From positions 1-64,000 of the forward strand of contig NZ_JBDSQX010000166.1 of NCBI RefSeq assembly GCF_039929605.1: DNA of 64,000 nt, given 5' to 3'. This DNA is from Pelomonas sp039929605 (GTDB lineage: Bacteria > Pseudomonadota > Gammaproteobacteria > Burkholderiales > Burkholderiaceae_C). Positions 63,278 to 64,000 of the stretch are shown here, piece after piece. Under the pieces are notes generated by a model. The model saw only the letters and a program-made list of their open reading frames with translations, ran no database searches and was not told the DNA's origin. A program made the position numbers and the translations under genes. The number at the start of each line of letters is the position of its first letter. The first letter of the stretch is position 1.

Positions 63278-64000
63278 ACCGGCACCCGGGCCGCAAGGTG
63301 CCACTCGCCCTTGGCCAGCGCCTGTCCCTCTGGCTTGCCGGCCAGACCTTCCTCGGCCTGGCGCTTGTTTCCGTGGTCGTCTATGTACTGACCGCCCTGG
63401 ATCTGGACTCTCGACAGGCCGAATCTCTCCAGCAAAAGCGCGAGTTGATCGAACACGTTCTGTCCGAGGCTCGGGGTGACCGAGACCTGCCGTCGCTCAA
63501 GCACAAGCTCGATGACTTCTTCCTTGGCCACCGCGATCTCGCACTGGCGCTGCGCCAGCCTGACGGCAGCATGCTGTACGAAAACGCCGCCTCAGCGCAT
63601 GCCTTTGGACCGATCAAACGCAGCACCTTCCAACTTGAGCACTGGGAGCCGGCGAGCGCCCCCCTGGCGGCGGAGATGGTTTTGAACATCTCTGCAGACC
63701 AAAAATTTCTCCGGCGCCTGGGGTTGACCTTGATGACTGCTTCACTCATCGGGGCGGTGATCGTATCGGTGGGCAGTTTTTTGCTTGTGCGCCGCGGCTT
63801 GGGGCCCGTGCACCACCTCGTCGAACAGACGCGCCACCTGGCCGTCGAGAAGCTTCACGAGCGACTGGACGGCTCCATGCAGCCGCGAGAGCTGCAACCG
63901 CTGGTCAAGCAGTTCAACGCGCTGCTGGCCCGGCTGAGCCACGCCTACGCCCAATTGGAGGGATTCAACGCTGACGTCGCCCATGAGTTGCGCACGCCGC
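63274..64000 (+). CDS. Heavy-metal sensor histidine kinase, CusS type, 3' end outside window
   Basis: The frame starts at a GTG at 63274 overlapping the cusR stop and runs to the window end, giving about 242 residues. Two transmembrane helices (TFLGLALVSVVVYVLTAL and LMTASLIGAVIVSVGSFLLV) flank a periplasmic sensor region. A HAMP-like region follows (RRGLGPVHHLVEQTRHLAVE), and the last residues are the phospho-histidine motif AHELRTP. It is the partner kinase of the regulator. The ATPase domain lies beyond the window. Confidence 0.9.
   Translation, partial: MNRHPGRKVPLALGQRLSLWLAGQTFLGLALVSVVVYVLTALDLDSRQAESLQQKRELIEHVLSEARGDRDLPSLKHKLDDFFLGHRDLALALRQPDGSMLYENAASAHAFGPIKRSTFQLEHWEPASAPLAAEMVLNISADQKFLRRLGLTLMTASLIGAVIVSVGSFLLVRRGLGPVHHLVEQTRHLAVEKLHERLDGSMQPRELQPLVKQFNALLARLSHAYAQLEGFNADVAHELRTP

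Noticed and set aside
17734..64000. Second attachment site repeating the tRNA-Arg 3' end
   Set aside because: I looked for a copy of the T-arm and acceptor sequence and did not find one. A computed search could still reveal a short or divergent copy.

Overview
The window is chromosomal DNA from a high-GC betaproteobacterium. Gene content and style (TamA/TamB pair, cytochrome c4, KatG, a P4-type integrase at tRNA-Arg, and a copper cluster with multicopper oxidase, cupredoxin, DUF411 and CusF proteins) suggest Burkholderiales, perhaps the Rubrivivax/Roseateles/Leptothrix side. The species cannot be fixed from sequence reading alone.

Region 1 (about 1-17.6 kb) looks like core chromosome. It holds a truncated lipoprotein gene, an HD-GYP protein, a di-haem cytochrome c and then a plus-strand run of overlapping genes: MoxR ATPase, small membrane protein, acetyltransferase, S9 peptidase, VWA protein, TamA, TamB. 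A repeat-like intergenic element follows, then a small HTH/nucleotidyltransferase pair whose second gene carries an in-frame stop, a GFA-family protein and KatG.

Region 2 (17.66-about 48 kb) is accessory DNA. It begins at the 3' end of tRNA-Arg(CCU) with an adjacent tyrosine integrase. It carries a sugar-phosphate module: short 6-phosphogluconate dehydrogenase, HAD phosphatase, transketolase, phosphoketolase, acetate kinase, a second acetate kinase and a transaldolase. It also has a beta-1,2-glucanase-like enzyme, a DUF2090 aldolase-like protein, oleate hydratase, a CPD-motif P-type ATPase, and an overlapping trio of alpha/beta hydrolase, ATP-grasp protein and SerA-like dehydrogenase. Many scars are visible: fragments of pgm, copA, cfa, a TPM protein, an MFS gene, IS66 and IS21, plus a phosphoketolase-PPK2 chimera. 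The transaldolase lacks its Schiff-base lysine.

Region 3 (48.1-53.5 kb) holds a Crp/Fnr-family regulator and a tightly overlapping minus-strand operon: DUF2933 protein, isoprenylcysteine-methyltransferase-like protein, a 38-aa CxxC protein, an 86-aa protein, a DUF6629-like membrane protein, LemA, two TPM proteins and a membrane protein.

Region 4 (53.7-64 kb) is a copper-handling cluster. On the minus strand lie a TolC-type lipoprotein, a Tat-exported multicopper oxidase, a cupredoxin, a DUF411 protein, a CusF-like chaperone and a copper P-type ATPase with three N-terminal metal-binding repeats. Divergent from them is a CusR/CusS-type two-component system whose kinase runs off the window. Three FNR-type palindromes lie near accessory genes, which hints at oxygen-linked control. 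No right-hand attachment site for the integrase was seen, so the end of the element is unknown.
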